A stretch of 64,000 nt of DNA, from NCBI GenBank assembly GCA_965205905.1, contig CBDBHZ010000011.1, positions 372,001-436,000 of the forward strand, given 5' to 3'. Position numbers and translations under genes: made by a program. Below, in pieces: positions 51,463-61,110 of the stretch. Under the pieces are notes generated by a model, which saw nothing but the letters and a program-made list of their open reading frames with translations, was not told the DNA's origin and searched no databases. Source of the DNA: JAHZMA01 sp965205905. GTDB taxonomy: Bacteria > Pseudomonadota > Alphaproteobacteria > JABAAW01 > JAHZMA01. The number at the start of each line of letters is the position of its first letter. Positions within the stretch are counted from its first letter, which is position 1.

Positions 51463-52829
51463 TATGCCGCGTTGTGAATCGGTTTAACGGCAAAAGAATG
51501 CGCGGTGAGGGCATCAACCACACAATCGATTTCTTGTCCGATTTTTGTATCGCTTAATTCAGCATAGGCAGGCTGTAAATAAGGGGTGCGTCCAATCAGC
51601 TGATGGTCATGCTTGCCGTATTTTTCAAATAGAATCGGCAATGTTTTGCCAATATGGCTGAGGTTAAACGCTTTTTGCTGTGCGTTTAATAATTGCTGTA
51701 ATATTTGCAACCGCTCTGATTTAACAGCTTCATCAACTTGCTCGGTGATTAAGGCGGCAGGAGTCCCCGGACGTGGTGAATATTTGAAAGAATAAGCAGA
51801 GGCATAATTCACCTGATTCACCAAATTAATGGTATCGGCAAAATCCTTATCGCTTTCGGTGGGGAAGCCGATAATAAAATCTGAAGAAAGCGCAATATCA
51901 GGACAAGATGTCCGCAATTTATCAATGATTCGAAAATAATCATCGCGCCCATGCCCACGATTCATCGCTTTTAGAATATTGTCACTGCCCGATTGAATCG
52001 GCAGATGCAAATAGGGCATTAATAACGGCAATTCACCATGCGCGCGAATCAATTCATCATCCATATGGCGCGGATGCGATGTGGTGTAACGCAAACGTTT
52101 TAATTGCGGGAATTTTTCAGCAAAACCGTAAAGCAAACGGGCAAAACTCCAATCTTTACCATCGGTGCCTAATCCTTGCCAACCATTAACATTCTGCCCT
52201 AATAAGGTGATTTCTTGAATATTTTGCTGTAGTAAATTATCAGCTTCGGCAAAGATTTTGGCAGCGGGCCGTGAATATTCCGCGCCTCTGGTATAAGGCA
52301 CAACACAGAAGCTACAAAATTTATCGCACCCTTCTTGAATCGTTAAAAAAGCGGTAACAGGCTTGGGTGATGATGCCATGTAAGTAACATTGGTGGCAGG
52401 CAGGGCATCAAATTTATCTTCGGTTGGAAACTCTAAATCCAAAATTTTTGTGCCTTTTTTGCGCCCTAGTTTCTCTAGCATTTCGGGCAATCGGTGATAG
52501 GATTGCGGTCCAAATACCATATCCACAATCGGACTTTTTCTAAGAATCTCTTCACCTTCGGCTTGCGCCACACAGCCAGCAATCGCCACAATCTTATCGC
52601 CTTTAACATTTGCATTCGGCTTATTCGGATAAAGCCGTCCCAATTCACTGTAAATTTTTTCGGTGGCTTTCTCACGAATATGGCAGGTGTTAAAAATCAC
52701 CAAATCGGCTTTATCAGGGTTATCGGTGAGTTGATAATTTAACTTAACCAATATATCTGCCATGCGTTGCCCATCATAGACATTCATTTGGCAGCCCCAA
52801 TTACGAATAAGAGCATGTTTTACGGTCAT
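51462..52829 (-). CDS. miaB: tRNA-2-methylthio-N6-isopentenyladenosine synthase
   Basis: MiaB is a radical-SAM enzyme that adds a methylthio group to i6A37 of tRNAs. The 455-residue product has the UPF0004 domain (NWGCQMNVYDGQRM; FNTCHIREKA), the radical SAM cluster CDKFCSFCVVPYTRG (CxxxCxxC) and a C-terminal TRAM domain (PILFEKYGKHDHQLIGRTPY). Complete. It begins the miaB-phoH-ybeY-corC operon. Confidence 0.96.
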   Translation of the reverse strand: MTVKHALIRNWGCQMNVYDGQRMADILVKLNYQLTDNPDKADLVIFNTCHIREKATEKIYSELGRLYPNKPNANVKGDKIVAIAGCVAQAEGEEILRKSPIVDMVFGPQSYHRLPEMLEKLGRKKGTKILDLEFPTEDKFDALPATNVTYMASSPKPVTAFLTIQEGCDKFCSFCVVPYTRGAEYSRPAAKIFAEADNLLQQNIQEITLLGQNVNGWQGLGTDGKDWSFARLLYGFAEKFPQLKRLRYTTSHPRHMDDELIRAHGELPLLMPYLHLPIQSGSDNILKAMNRGHGRDDYFRIIDKLRTSCPDIALSSDFIIGFPTESDKDFADTINLVNQVNYASAYSFKYSPRPGTPAALITEQVDEAVKSERLQILQQLLNAQQKAFNLSHIGKTLPILFEKYGKHDHQLIGRTPYLQPAYAELSDTKIGQEIDCVVDALTAHSFAVKPIHNAA

Positions 52830-52907
52830 TTGGCTCCTCTATTGCCCAATATTGTTAGCATTTTTACGGGTAAGGGTAATAATTTAACCCAAACCTACGC
52901 TTTCATG

Positions 52908-52937
52908 TTGTTGTTATACCAAAAAATATGCTATAAT
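52908..52937 (+). promoter_or_regulatory. Promoter of the che operon
   Basis: A perfect TATAAT (52932-52937) lies 18 bases after TTGTTG (52908-52913); a TTGTTA is also possible at 15 bases. About 210 bases of leader follow before cheA. That leader contains a 17-codon frame (about 53086-53139) which I do not trust, and no clear terminator or riboswitch. Confidence 0.5.
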
Positions 52938-53147
52938 AGTAGTCAAACTTTATAAAGAATTTTATTGTAAGATATTGCAGTATTTTCCCATAAGCTTGCG
53001 CTTTATGATGCGGTGGTCAATAATATATGTTGGGATTGATGTTGGTTTGGCGTTATTTTTGCAAAGAATTCTGAGGTATAACAATATGAAGATGGCGATT
53101 AATCTTTTGGGTCATCTTTTGGTATGGATAGGAAAATGAGGTAAATT

Positions 53148-56100
53148 ATGGATGATTTGTTAAGCGAATTTCTTGCTGAAACTCAGGAATCTATGGAGGA
53201 ACTAGATACTGAGCTGGTTAAATTCGAGCAAAATCCTCATGATGAAGAGACATTATCAAAAATATTTCGGATAGTGCATACCATCAAAGGCACATGCGGA
53301 TTCTTGAATTTACCGCGTTTGGAACGTATTTCTCATGCCGCAGAAACCTTGCTTGGGCAATTTCGTAGTGGCAAATTAGAGGTAAGTGGCAATTTAATTA
53401 CATTGGTTTTGCAATCACTTGACCGCATTAAAATGATATTAGACGAGCTTGCTCAAACCGAACAAGAGCCTGATGGTGATGACCAAGATTTAATTAAAGA
53501 ATTGAATGATGCTGCCGCCAATACCAACAAACCTGCACCCGTTGAGGTAGTACAACCAGAAGCGGTGCCAGAAGCAGTGCCAGAACAAGTATTTGCGCCC
53601 GCGCCAGCAGAAGTGCCACAGCAAACTGTTGCAGCTGAACCCGCTCCCCAAGTTGCACCTGCTCCCCAAGTTGCGCCTGCGCCTCAACCTCAGGCTGAAG
53701 TTGCTTCTGCCCCAGAAATTCAAATTGAACCTGTCGCTGTTGGACAAGTAGAAGATATTATTGACGATATTGATGTTGCTCATGACCCAGAAGCGCAGGT
53801 TGGCACGATACCAGCATTCTCTGAACAAATTACCAGCGCGGCTGAAATGTTGGTGAATGAAGAGGTTCAACAAAATTTACCGAGCACCAAAGGTGGAACA
53901 CCAGCGAAAACAGGTGGTAAAAATGTTGGCGACCATGCAGGCGAACATAAAGGCGGTGGCGCGCAAAATTCGATTCGCGTCTCTGTTGATTTGTTAGAAA
54001 ATTTGATGACGATGGTCTCTGAATTGGTGCTAACGCGTAATCAGCTTTTGCAATTATTGCGTAACCGTCAAGATACGTCTTTTTCAGGTCCGCTACAAAG
54101 GCTGAATATCATCACATCTGAATTACAAGAAGGGGTGATGAAAACGCGGATGCAACCGATTGGCAATGCGTGGAATAAATTGCCACGCTTGATTCGCGAC
54201 CTTAACCATGAATTAGGTAAAAACATTAATCTTAAAATGATTGGTGCGGAAACTGAACTAGACCGTCAGGTGCTTGAAATCATCAAAGACCCTTTGTTGC
54301 ATATGATTCGAAATTCGGCTGACCATGGCGTTGAAACACCTGAAGTGCGCGCCCTTGCCCATAAATCTGAACAGGGTAATATTAATTTGCAAGCCTATCA
54401 TGAGGGTGGGCATATCATCATTAAAATTGCTGATGATGGTGCTGGTATTGACGCGAATAGAATCAGAGAAAAATTGATTAAAAATCATATTGTCTCAGAT
54501 AATGAAGCCAATGCACTGAATGATGCACAACTTAATGCCTATATTTTCCATCCGGGTTTTTCAACTGCCGATAAAGTATCATCAGTATCAGGGCGCGGTG
54601 TTGGCATGGATGTGGTGAAAACCAATATTGATAAAATTGGTGGCACGATTGAATTACATTCTTTATTGGGGCGTGGCACAACTTTTACCATTAAGATTCC
54701 GCTAACATTAGCGATTGTGCAGGCATTGATTGTAAAATGTGGCATTGAACGGTTTGCAATCCCGCAAATTTCAGTGATGGAATTGGTGAATGTGTCGGAT
54801 ATGTCGGAACATAAAATCGAGCTGATACAGCGCACGCCAGTCTTGCGCTTACGCAACAGGTTGTTACCTTTATTGCCGTTGCGTAAAGTGTTAGGCGTTA
54901 AGCCAAGTGAACGCCATAGCAAGACGGATATTCATCGAATCGCTTTGGAATTGGTGAATCAGGAAGCCTTAAAGGGTTTTGTTAAAACGCAGGAAAGCGA
55001 GTTTGAGGAAGCATCAAGAATTGATGAGCGTCTGATACATATCAATGAAAATGATATTGAATTTGACCATGAAACATTCCATGATGATGGCGACACAGAT
55101 GATAAGGCAATAGCAGGCCAATCCGAAAAACAGGCATTGGCGATAAAAAAACATGAAAAATTAAACACCGAACATGCGGTTGATGAACGCTATATCAAGC
55201 AAACCCAGAATCGACGCGAAGAAGAGACCAGACGGTCGATTGAAACATTAGGTGATGCCAATTTAAGCGAAATTGAAGCGAATCTTACATTGGCTGAAAA
55301 GCGGCAAGTGGGGCGTTATTTACAAATTATGCACTCTATTGGTGGCACAATGAATAATTATATTGTGGTTACCAAAGTCGGCAATAATTATTTTGGCATT
55401 ATTGTTGAGCAAGTGAATGATACTGAAGAAATTGTGGTGAAGCCAACAGGTAGAATCATCCGTGATATTCCTTATTTCAGTGGTAATACGATTTTAGGTG
55501 ATGGTTCGGTGATTATGATTATTGACCCTAATGGGGTTGGGCGTGTTGTGGGCGATATTCATATGGGCGGCACAAGCGGTGATGAAGATGAACAGGATAG
55601 TGAATTGCAAGACCATTCTAAAATAACATTGTTATTATTCCAATCGGGTGAAGGTGTTAAAAAAGCCGTGCCGTTGGGCGTTGTGGCACGATTAGAAGAA
55701 ATTGATATGCGCGGTGTTGAATATCCGAACAATCAACCTGCCGTGCAATATCGCGGTAAATTAATGCCGATTGTAACGTTAGATAATGAAGCAGTGCCAA
55801 CTGATGGCAAGTTCCCGGTGTTGGTGTTCTCTGATGATACGCATTCTATGGGGCTGATTGTTCAAGAAATTAACGATATTGTGGAAGAACGTTTGGAAGT
55901 GCAAATGACGACCGAATCACCCGGTATTGTTGGTTCTACCATCATTCGTGGTGAGGCAACTGATATTATTGACCCTGAATTTTACTGGAAAGCCGCATTT
56001 ACCGAGCAATTAGGGCATGATTTATATATGAATTCGGTATCAAGGCGGGTAACGCAAATTCATAAGGTGTTATTGATTGACGCCAATGATGTCTATCGCG

Positions 56101-56420
56101 ATTTGGTGGTGCCGTATCTTTCGGCTTCGGGGCATCGCGTTACAACGGTTAATTCAGTGCAAGAAGCCAACGAATTGCAGCAGAGACAAATTGGTTTTGA
56201 TGCGATTATTGCTGATATTGATTCGTTTGGTGAAGAAATTTTCAGCTTTGCCAGTCAATTACGTGAATCAGGACCATGGTCAACATTGCCAATGCTGGCA
56301 GTTACCGCCAATGTTCATGCCATTGATACTGAGGCTGGTTATATTGCGGGTTTCACCGATTTTATTGTTAAGAGTGATAAGCGCGCCCTTGTACAAAGCC
56401 TGTTGATGTTTAAGACATAA
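53148..56420 (+). CDS. cheA: Chemotaxis histidine kinase CheA with two CheW modules and a receiver
   Basis: CheA phosphorylates CheY and CheB on signals from chemoreceptors. The 1090-residue product (usual about 650-750) has an HPt domain (1-110, His44 in VHTIKGTCGF), a long Pro/Ala linker (about 115-265), the dimerisation part (from about 274), the ATPase (N box DPLLHMIRNSADHGVE about 380; DDGAGID about 428; GRGVGMD about 482), and a CheW-like domain (about 524-800) interrupted by about 150 charged residues (about 586-735). A second CheW-like domain (about 824-950) and a receiver (about 973-1090, phospho-Asp in IIADID, first acidic pair reduced to DAND) follow. Ribosome site GAGG precedes ATG. 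Confidence 0.93.
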   Translation: MDDLLSEFLAETQESMEELDTELVKFEQNPHDEETLSKIFRIVHTIKGTCGFLNLPRLERISHAAETLLGQFRSGKLEVSGNLITLVLQSLDRIKMILDELAQTEQEPDGDDQDLIKELNDAAANTNKPAPVEVVQPEAVPEAVPEQVFAPAPAEVPQQTVAAEPAPQVAPAPQVAPAPQPQAEVASAPEIQIEPVAVGQVEDIIDDIDVAHDPEAQVGTIPAFSEQITSAAEMLVNEEVQQNLPSTKGGTPAKTGGKNVGDHAGEHKGGGAQNSIRVSVDLLENLMTMVSELVLTRNQLLQLLRNRQDTSFSGPLQRLNIITSELQEGVMKTRMQPIGNAWNKLPRLIRDLNHELGKNINLKMIGAETELDRQVLEIIKDPLLHMIRNSADHGVETPEVRALAHKSEQGNINLQAYHEGGHIIIKIADDGAGIDANRIREKLIKNHIVSDNEANALNDAQLNAYIFHPGFSTADKVSSVSGRGVGMDVVKTNIDKIGGTIELHSLLGRGTTFTIKIPLTLAIVQALIVKCGIERFAIPQISVMELVNVSDMSEHKIELIQRTPVLRLRNRLLPLLPLRKVLGVKPSERHSKTDIHRIALELVNQEALKGFVKTQESEFEEASRIDERLIHINENDIEFDHETFHDDGDTDDKAIAGQSEKQALAIKKHEKLNTEHAVDERYIKQTQNRREEETRRSIETLGDANLSEIEANLTLAEKRQVGRYLQIMHSIGGTMNNYIVVTKVGNNYFGIIVEQVNDTEEIVVKPTGRIIRDIPYFSGNTILGDGSVIMIIDPNGVGRVVGDIHMGGTSGDEDEQDSELQDHSKITLLLFQSGEGVKKAVPLGVVARLEEIDMRGVEYPNNQPAVQYRGKLMPIVTLDNEAVPTDGKFPVLVFSDDTHSMGLIVQEINDIVEERLEVQMTTESPGIVGSTIIRGEATDIIDPEFYWKAAFTEQLGHDLYMNSVSRRVTQIHKVLLIDANDVYRDLVVPYLSASGHRVTTVNSVQEANELQQRQIGFDAIIADIDSFGEEIFSFASQLRESGPWSTLPMLAVTANVHAIDTEAGYIAGFTDFIVKSDKRALVQSLLMFKT

Positions 56421-56456
56421 GTTATTTGGGGTTTTATTTTGTTGTTATTACTGCAA

Positions 56457-56497
56457 TGATAGCGTTATAAATCGTTATCATGGTAATTTTTTATTAT
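56457..56497 (+). terminator. Possible terminator after cheA
   Basis: TGATAGCG (56457-56464) pairs with CGTTATCA (56473-56480) with one mismatch and is followed by a T-rich tract (56487 onward). It lies 37 bases after the cheA stop and before a separate cheY promoter. Confidence 0.4.
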
Positions 56498-56535
56498 TTT
56501 GATGTTATTTTTAGGATTTAAATATCTCTTAATAC

Positions 56536-56564
56536 TTGACATCAGGCTCATTTCTTAATATTAA
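56536..56564 (+). promoter_or_regulatory. Promoter of cheY-cheB-cheR
   Basis: A perfect TTGACA (56536-56541) and TATTAA (56559-56564), 17 bases apart, lie 35 bases before cheY. This gives the response regulators a promoter of their own, separate from cheA. Confidence 0.6.
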
Positions 56565-56598
56565 GGTGATGCTAACTTATTCGTGAAGGAATTGATAA

Positions 56599-56967
56599 AT
56601 GCCGAAGCAATGTTTGGTCGTTGATGATTCTAAAATTGTCCGTATCATGGCGCGCAAAATTATTGAAGAAATTGGGCTTGATGTGCGTGAAGCCGAAAAT
56701 GGTCAAGAAGCCTTTGACGCATGTACCGATTTAATGCCAGATGTAATTCTGCTTGATTGGAATATGCCAGTGATGTCGGGGATTGATTTTTTGAAAAAAT
56801 TCAGAGCCGAAGGCAACAGCCAAAATACCAAAGTAATCTTTTGTACCACCGAAAGCGATGCCGACCATGTGAAAGAAGGTATGGATGCGGGTGCAAATGA
56901 ATATATCATGAAACCATTTGATGAGGCTATTATAAAAAGCAAGTTCTCTGAAATAGGTATTTTGTAA
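56599..56967 (+). CDS. cheY: Chemotaxis response regulator CheY
   Basis: CheY-P sets the direction of flagellar rotation. The 122-residue product is a single receiver domain: acidic pair in CLVVDDSKIVRI, phospho-Asp in VILLDWNMPVMSG (about residue 53), Thr in FCTTESD and Lys in IMKPFDE. A GTGAAGGAATTGATAA leader gives the ribosome site. Followed by cheB 66 bases on. Confidence 0.95.
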   Translation: MPKQCLVVDDSKIVRIMARKIIEEIGLDVREAENGQEAFDACTDLMPDVILLDWNMPVMSGIDFLKKFRAEGNSQNTKVIFCTTESDADHVKEGMDAGANEYIMKPFDEAIIKSKFSEIGIL

Positions 56968-57033
56968 TTTTACGCTGAGAGAATCGATAAGATATTTTTA
57001 GCGTTCACTTTTGAATGATAAGGGCGCAAGCGA

Positions 57034-58632
57034 ATGAGTGGCTCTTTATCCCAAGTAGCTAAAGAAAATATCATCAATGTTATGATTGTTGATGATGCGC
57101 CGATTGTGCGTAAATTCTATATCAAAATGCTAGAAGATAACCCGCATATTGAGATTGTGGCGATTGCTGAAAATGGGCTAGATGCTTTGATTAAGCAGCG
57201 TCGCTATGATGTAGATGTTGTGGTGTTAGATATTGAGATGCCAGTGATGAATGGGCTTGAAGCCTTAACCAAACTGCTTTATCACGACCCAGAAATTATG
57301 GTGATTATTTCATCTACTTTAAATTGGGAAAATGCTGAAATTACGCATATTGCGCTGAATCATGGCGCGGCGGATTATTTGGAAAAGCCTAGCGCGGTCA
57401 GGCGCAATTTAAGTGCTGAAGAATTTCAAGATTATATGAATGAAAAAATCATGACATTAGGGCTTAGAAGGCGAAAAGCCTTGATACGAGACGCCAAATA
57501 TAGTGATGCCATTGAAAAAAAACGCGAACAGCTTGGCAAAACATATGAGCATGGTGGAGAAGCACAGCAAGAAAAACAAGTTCAAGCATTGAATAATCAA
57601 ACAATGAAGCAAGTTAAAAATATGTTTCGCGAGAAATCATCAGAGCAAGATAATGGGCAAGAAGATGCCCAAAAAATGCAACAAACTGCGCGTAAAGCAA
57701 CTGTGCCAACCAGTCCAATATCTGTTACAACACCTGAAATAACAGAAAAGCCCTCTAAAAAACCATCATCATTAAAGTCGCAAGCGCAAATTGTGGCACA
57801 ACAATTGGTCAATGATAAGAAAGAACTGCCTGCCGAAACTGCTCCTCCAAAACCTGTCTCTCTAAAATCTATCACGCCAAAACCACCAATTCCGCCAGTT
57901 GCAAAAATACCAGATAAAGCTCTCATACCGCCAGCCAAAAAAGCTGAGCCGAAACCAGAATTGGTAAAGCGTAATCATCGCATTTTTGTATCGGCACAAC
58001 AAGCAACGCAAAACCCTAAAAATAGTGATATTATATTACGCGCATTGCCTGCTGATTTTAAGCCTAAAGCAATCGCATTAGGCGCATCTACGGGCGGGCC
58101 GCCTTTGGTGCAAAAATTAGTGCCAGAATTGGCACAGTTGAATTTGCCAATTTTTTTAACGCAACATATGCCAAATTTTTTCACAGGCGTGCTTGCTGAC
58201 CAAATCGCTACCCGTAATAATCTTGATGTTCAGGAAGTCTTTGAAAAAGAACTAACAGTTGAGAGCAATGGTATTTATATCGCGCATGGTGGCAGTCATT
58301 TGGGGGTGAAAAAAGTCAATAATCGCATTGTTACCTATGAAGATGCTGATAGCCCCCCGAAACATTGCTGTAAGCCTTCGGTTGAGGTGATGGTAGAGCA
58401 TATGATGCAGGTATATGGCAAAGATATTTTAATGATTGTGCTAACAGGTATGGGGCGCGATGGTAGTATTGTCGCCGAAAAATTAGCAGATAGTGGCGGT
58501 GTTGTTGTGGTACAAGACCAAGAATCATCACTGATTTGGGGAATGCCGGGCGCAATTGCCACTAAGGGCGTGGCAACGAAAGTTTTACCGCCACAAGAAA
58601 TTTTATCATGGTGCAAAACAATAATAAAATGA
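57034..58632 (+). CDS. cheB: Protein-glutamate methylesterase CheB, long linker
   Basis: CheB demethylates chemoreceptors. The 532-residue product (usual about 350) has a receiver (about 10-130, NVMIVDDAPIVRKFYIKML; phospho-Asp in VVVLDIEMPVMNG), a linker of about 200 residues rich in Lys, Gln and Pro, and the methylesterase (about 345-532) with catalytic Ser in LGASTGGPP, His in LTQHMPNFF and Asp in TGMGRDG. Start ATG at 57034. cheR begins three bases after the stop or nearby. Confidence 0.94.
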   Translation: MSGSLSQVAKENIINVMIVDDAPIVRKFYIKMLEDNPHIEIVAIAENGLDALIKQRRYDVDVVVLDIEMPVMNGLEALTKLLYHDPEIMVIISSTLNWENAEITHIALNHGAADYLEKPSAVRRNLSAEEFQDYMNEKIMTLGLRRRKALIRDAKYSDAIEKKREQLGKTYEHGGEAQQEKQVQALNNQTMKQVKNMFREKSSEQDNGQEDAQKMQQTARKATVPTSPISVTTPEITEKPSKKPSSLKSQAQIVAQQLVNDKKELPAETAPPKPVSLKSITPKPPIPPVAKIPDKALIPPAKKAEPKPELVKRNHRIFVSAQQATQNPKNSDIILRALPADFKPKAIALGASTGGPPLVQKLVPELAQLNLPIFLTQHMPNFFTGVLADQIATRNNLDVQEVFEKELTVESNGIYIAHGGSHLGVKKVNNRIVTYEDADSPPKHCCKPSVEVMVEHMMQVYGKDILMIVLTGMGRDGSIVAEKLADSGGVVVVQDQESSLIWGMPGAIATKGVATKVLPPQEILSWCKTIIK

Positions 58633-58635
58633 TGG

Positions 58636-59497
58636 ATGCACGTAATGTCGTTTGATGATATATTGGCGGCCATTGCCAAAATGATGGAAGAGCGAACGGG
58701 CGTTGTTACCAATAGCGACAATTTGCAAATCTTGAAAAATAAAATCATGCAATTTTGTCTGATTCATACTGAATTTAACACGCAAGAAGAGCTGGTTGAC
58801 CATATTGCCAGTCATTCATTTGATTGATGAAAAATTACAAGATGATTTGGTGGAGCATTTGCTTAACCATGAGACTGCTTTTTACCGTGATAAGCCCGCT
58901 TTTAGGACATTCCAAGATTTTATTTTGCCGCAATTATTAAAGAAAACAAGAACATCAGACCCGATAAGAATCTGGTCAACGGCTTGTTCTAGTGGGCAAG
59001 AAGCCTATTCTTTGGCATTAATTTGCGCCAAAGAACAAGCAAAAATCGGCGATAGGCAGATTAAAATTTATGGTTCGGATGTTTCCGAACAAACATTGCA
59101 ACGGGCGCAATCAGGCATTTATTCTAAATTAGAAGTGCAACGCGGGTTACCGATTGTAGAATTGATTGAGTATTTTGAGCAGCTTAATTTGAATAGTTGG
59201 CAATTAAAAGAGCCGATTCGAGAGAAATTATCATTTTTTCAGCATAATTTGTTTGAACCCTTGCCACTTCATATTAATTTTCAATTCGATTTTATTTTAT
59301 GCCGAAATGTGTTAATTTATTTTAGGAACGAAAAACGGCCTAAAGTATTAAAATTGTTGCGTAATGCGCTTAAACCTGAAGGCTATGTAATGTTTGGTAG
59401 TAGTGAAAGCATGTTTAATAATCGAGAATTTTTTAAGCCGACCGATGAAAAAACCGATTATTTAATTTATCAAAGATCGGATTTTGCCAATGTCTAA
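58636..59497 (+). CDS. cheR: Chemotaxis methyltransferase CheR (one frameshift)
   Basis: CheR methylates chemoreceptor glutamates with SAM. The N-terminal helical domain (FDDILAAIAKMMEERTGVVT) is in one frame to 58818; the rest, from LIDEKLQDDLVEHLLNHETA, IRIWSTACSSGQEAYSLALI, IYGSDVSEQTLQRA and ILCRNVLIYFRNEKR, is in the next. Removing one T from the TTT at 58819-58821 joins them into about 286 residues, normal for CheR. Start ATG 58636 or 58645. Likely a read error. Confidence 0.9.
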
Positions 59498-59519
59498 TTC
59501 TATAGGTGGCATTTAAAAT

Positions 59520-60215
59520 ATGGCAGTCATTAGATTTGAAAATGTGGGAATGCGCTATGGTGCTGGTGAAGAAATTTTGCATGATTTAAACTTTGAAGTT
59601 GAAGCAGGTGCATTTTTATATTTAACGGGCGCAAGCGGTGCGGGTAAAACCACTTTGATGCGCTTAATGTATCTTGCCCATAAGCCCAGTCGTGGCTTAA
59701 TTCACATGTTTGGCAGTGATACCGCCACCTTACGGCGCAAACAATTACCAGAATTTAGACGCAAAATAGGTGTGGTGTTTCAAGATTTTCGCCTGCTTAA
59801 CCATCTCTCGGCTTTTGATAATATTGCGCTTCCGCTACGTTTGCGTGGCACGGCAGAAGATAAAATCAAACGCAATGTCAGTGAATTAATGGAATGGGTG
59901 GAGCTCACCAATCATTTTAATGCCTATCCGCTCACACTTTCTGGTGGGCAACAGCAACGGGTGGCGATTGCACGGGCGGTGATTACCAATCCTAAATTAT
60001 TGCTTGCCGATGAACCAACGGGTAATGTTGATGATAATATTGCCAAAAAACTGATTTATTTGTTCGAACAGTTGAATCGCAATGGCACAAGTGTCATTAT
60101 TGCCACGCATAATCAACATTTATTGACGCAACATCCGCATGCCATGTTGATGCTTAAAAATGGAATGGCGCAGGTGGTTGCGCGTAAAAAAATGGCTAAA
60201 AAAAATGAACAGTAA
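59520..60215 (+). CDS. ftsE: Cell-division ATP-binding protein FtsE
   Basis: FtsE with FtsX couples division to peptidoglycan hydrolysis. The 231-residue ABC ATPase has Walker A GASGAGKTTLMRLMYLAHKP, VFQDFRLLNHLSAFDNIALP (FtsE-specific), signature LSGGQQQRVAIARAV and Walker B LLLADEPTGNVD. ATG at 59520. It overlaps ftsX by 11 bases. Confidence 0.96.
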   Translation: MAVIRFENVGMRYGAGEEILHDLNFEVEAGAFLYLTGASGAGKTTLMRLMYLAHKPSRGLIHMFGSDTATLRRKQLPEFRRKIGVVFQDFRLLNHLSAFDNIALPLRLRGTAEDKIKRNVSELMEWVELTNHFNAYPLTLSGGQQQRVAIARAVITNPKLLLADEPTGNVDDNIAKKLIYLFEQLNRNGTSVIIATHNQHLLTQHPHAMLMLKNGMAQVVARKKMAKKNEQ

Positions 60216-61110
60216 AATCAATCAAGATATTCCGTTGGCGCAAGATAAAGCGAATCACCTGCTGCCATGGATTGTTGGATTTATGACCTTTATGGCGGTT
60301 TTGATGATGACAAGTGGCTTGGTGGTTGGCAATATTTCGCAATTATGGCAAAATGATTTAACGGGTAAAGTAACAATTATTATCGATTCGTCTAGCGATG
60401 CGCTTGCCCTAGATGAACAACAAGCGCGCCTGCAACAAACCCAATTATTGATTGGCGAGTTAGAATTATTGCCTGAAATTGTGAGTGCGCGGGTGATTGA
60501 TAATCAGGAATTAAAGCAATTATTGGTGCCGTGGTTTGGCGAATCAGCCAATGTTGATGGCTTGCCATTACCCACATTGATTGATGTAACGATGGTAAAA
60601 ATCAATGCTGAAAATTTGGAAACGGTGCGCGCTAGATTGCATCAATTAAATCCACGTGCGGTGCTAGACGACCATAATGTTTGGCGGCAAAGACTGGTGC
60701 GGCTTGCGGGGGCATTTCAAGTGGTGGCGTATTTATCGATTATTGTGGTGATTATCACCGCTGCGATTATGATTATTTTTGCGGTGCGCGCCGCCATGAG
60801 CACCCATGCTGAAATCATAGAATTATTACATTTATTCGGTGCTGAAGATAATTATTTATTGAAACAATTTTTAAATAATATCGTTGCAGCAACATGGCTG
60901 GGCGCGTTGCCCGGCTTTCTCATTGCCATTTTTGTGATTGTGATTGTGCGTTTTGTCGCGGGTAGTGCCGTGATTAATTGGTTGCCGTTACTGATTTTAG
61001 AAATATGGCAATGGCCAATATCATTGCTATTACCGATTATATTTGTCATATTAGCGATTATAACAACGCGTATTACCGTTCAAACCCAATTAGCAAGGTC
61101 AATGCCATGA
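60205..61110 (+). CDS. ftsX: Cell-division permease-like protein FtsX
   Basis: The 301-residue product has an N-terminal membrane segment (about 15-40), a periplasmic domain (about 45-170, LLPEIVSARVIDNQELKQLL) and three further membrane segments typical of FtsX (IIVVIITAAIMIIFAVRAAM; LLHLFGAEDNYLLKQF motif). ATG at 60205 within the ftsE end. Partner of FtsE in the inner membrane. Confidence 0.92.
   Translation: MNSKINQDIPLAQDKANHLLPWIVGFMTFMAVLMMTSGLVVGNISQLWQNDLTGKVTIIIDSSSDALALDEQQARLQQTQLLIGELELLPEIVSARVIDNQELKQLLVPWFGESANVDGLPLPTLIDVTMVKINAENLETVRARLHQLNPRAVLDDHNVWRQRLVRLAGAFQVVAYLSIIVVIITAAIMIIFAVRAAMSTHAEIIELLHLFGAEDNYLLKQFLNNIVAATWLGALPGFLIAIFVIVIVRFVAGSAVINWLPLLILEIWQWPISLLLPIIFVILAIITTRITVQTQLARSMP

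Noticed and set aside
53086..53139. 17-codon leader frame just before cheA
   Set aside because: Too short to support, no attenuator-like structure follows, and codon content is unremarkable.
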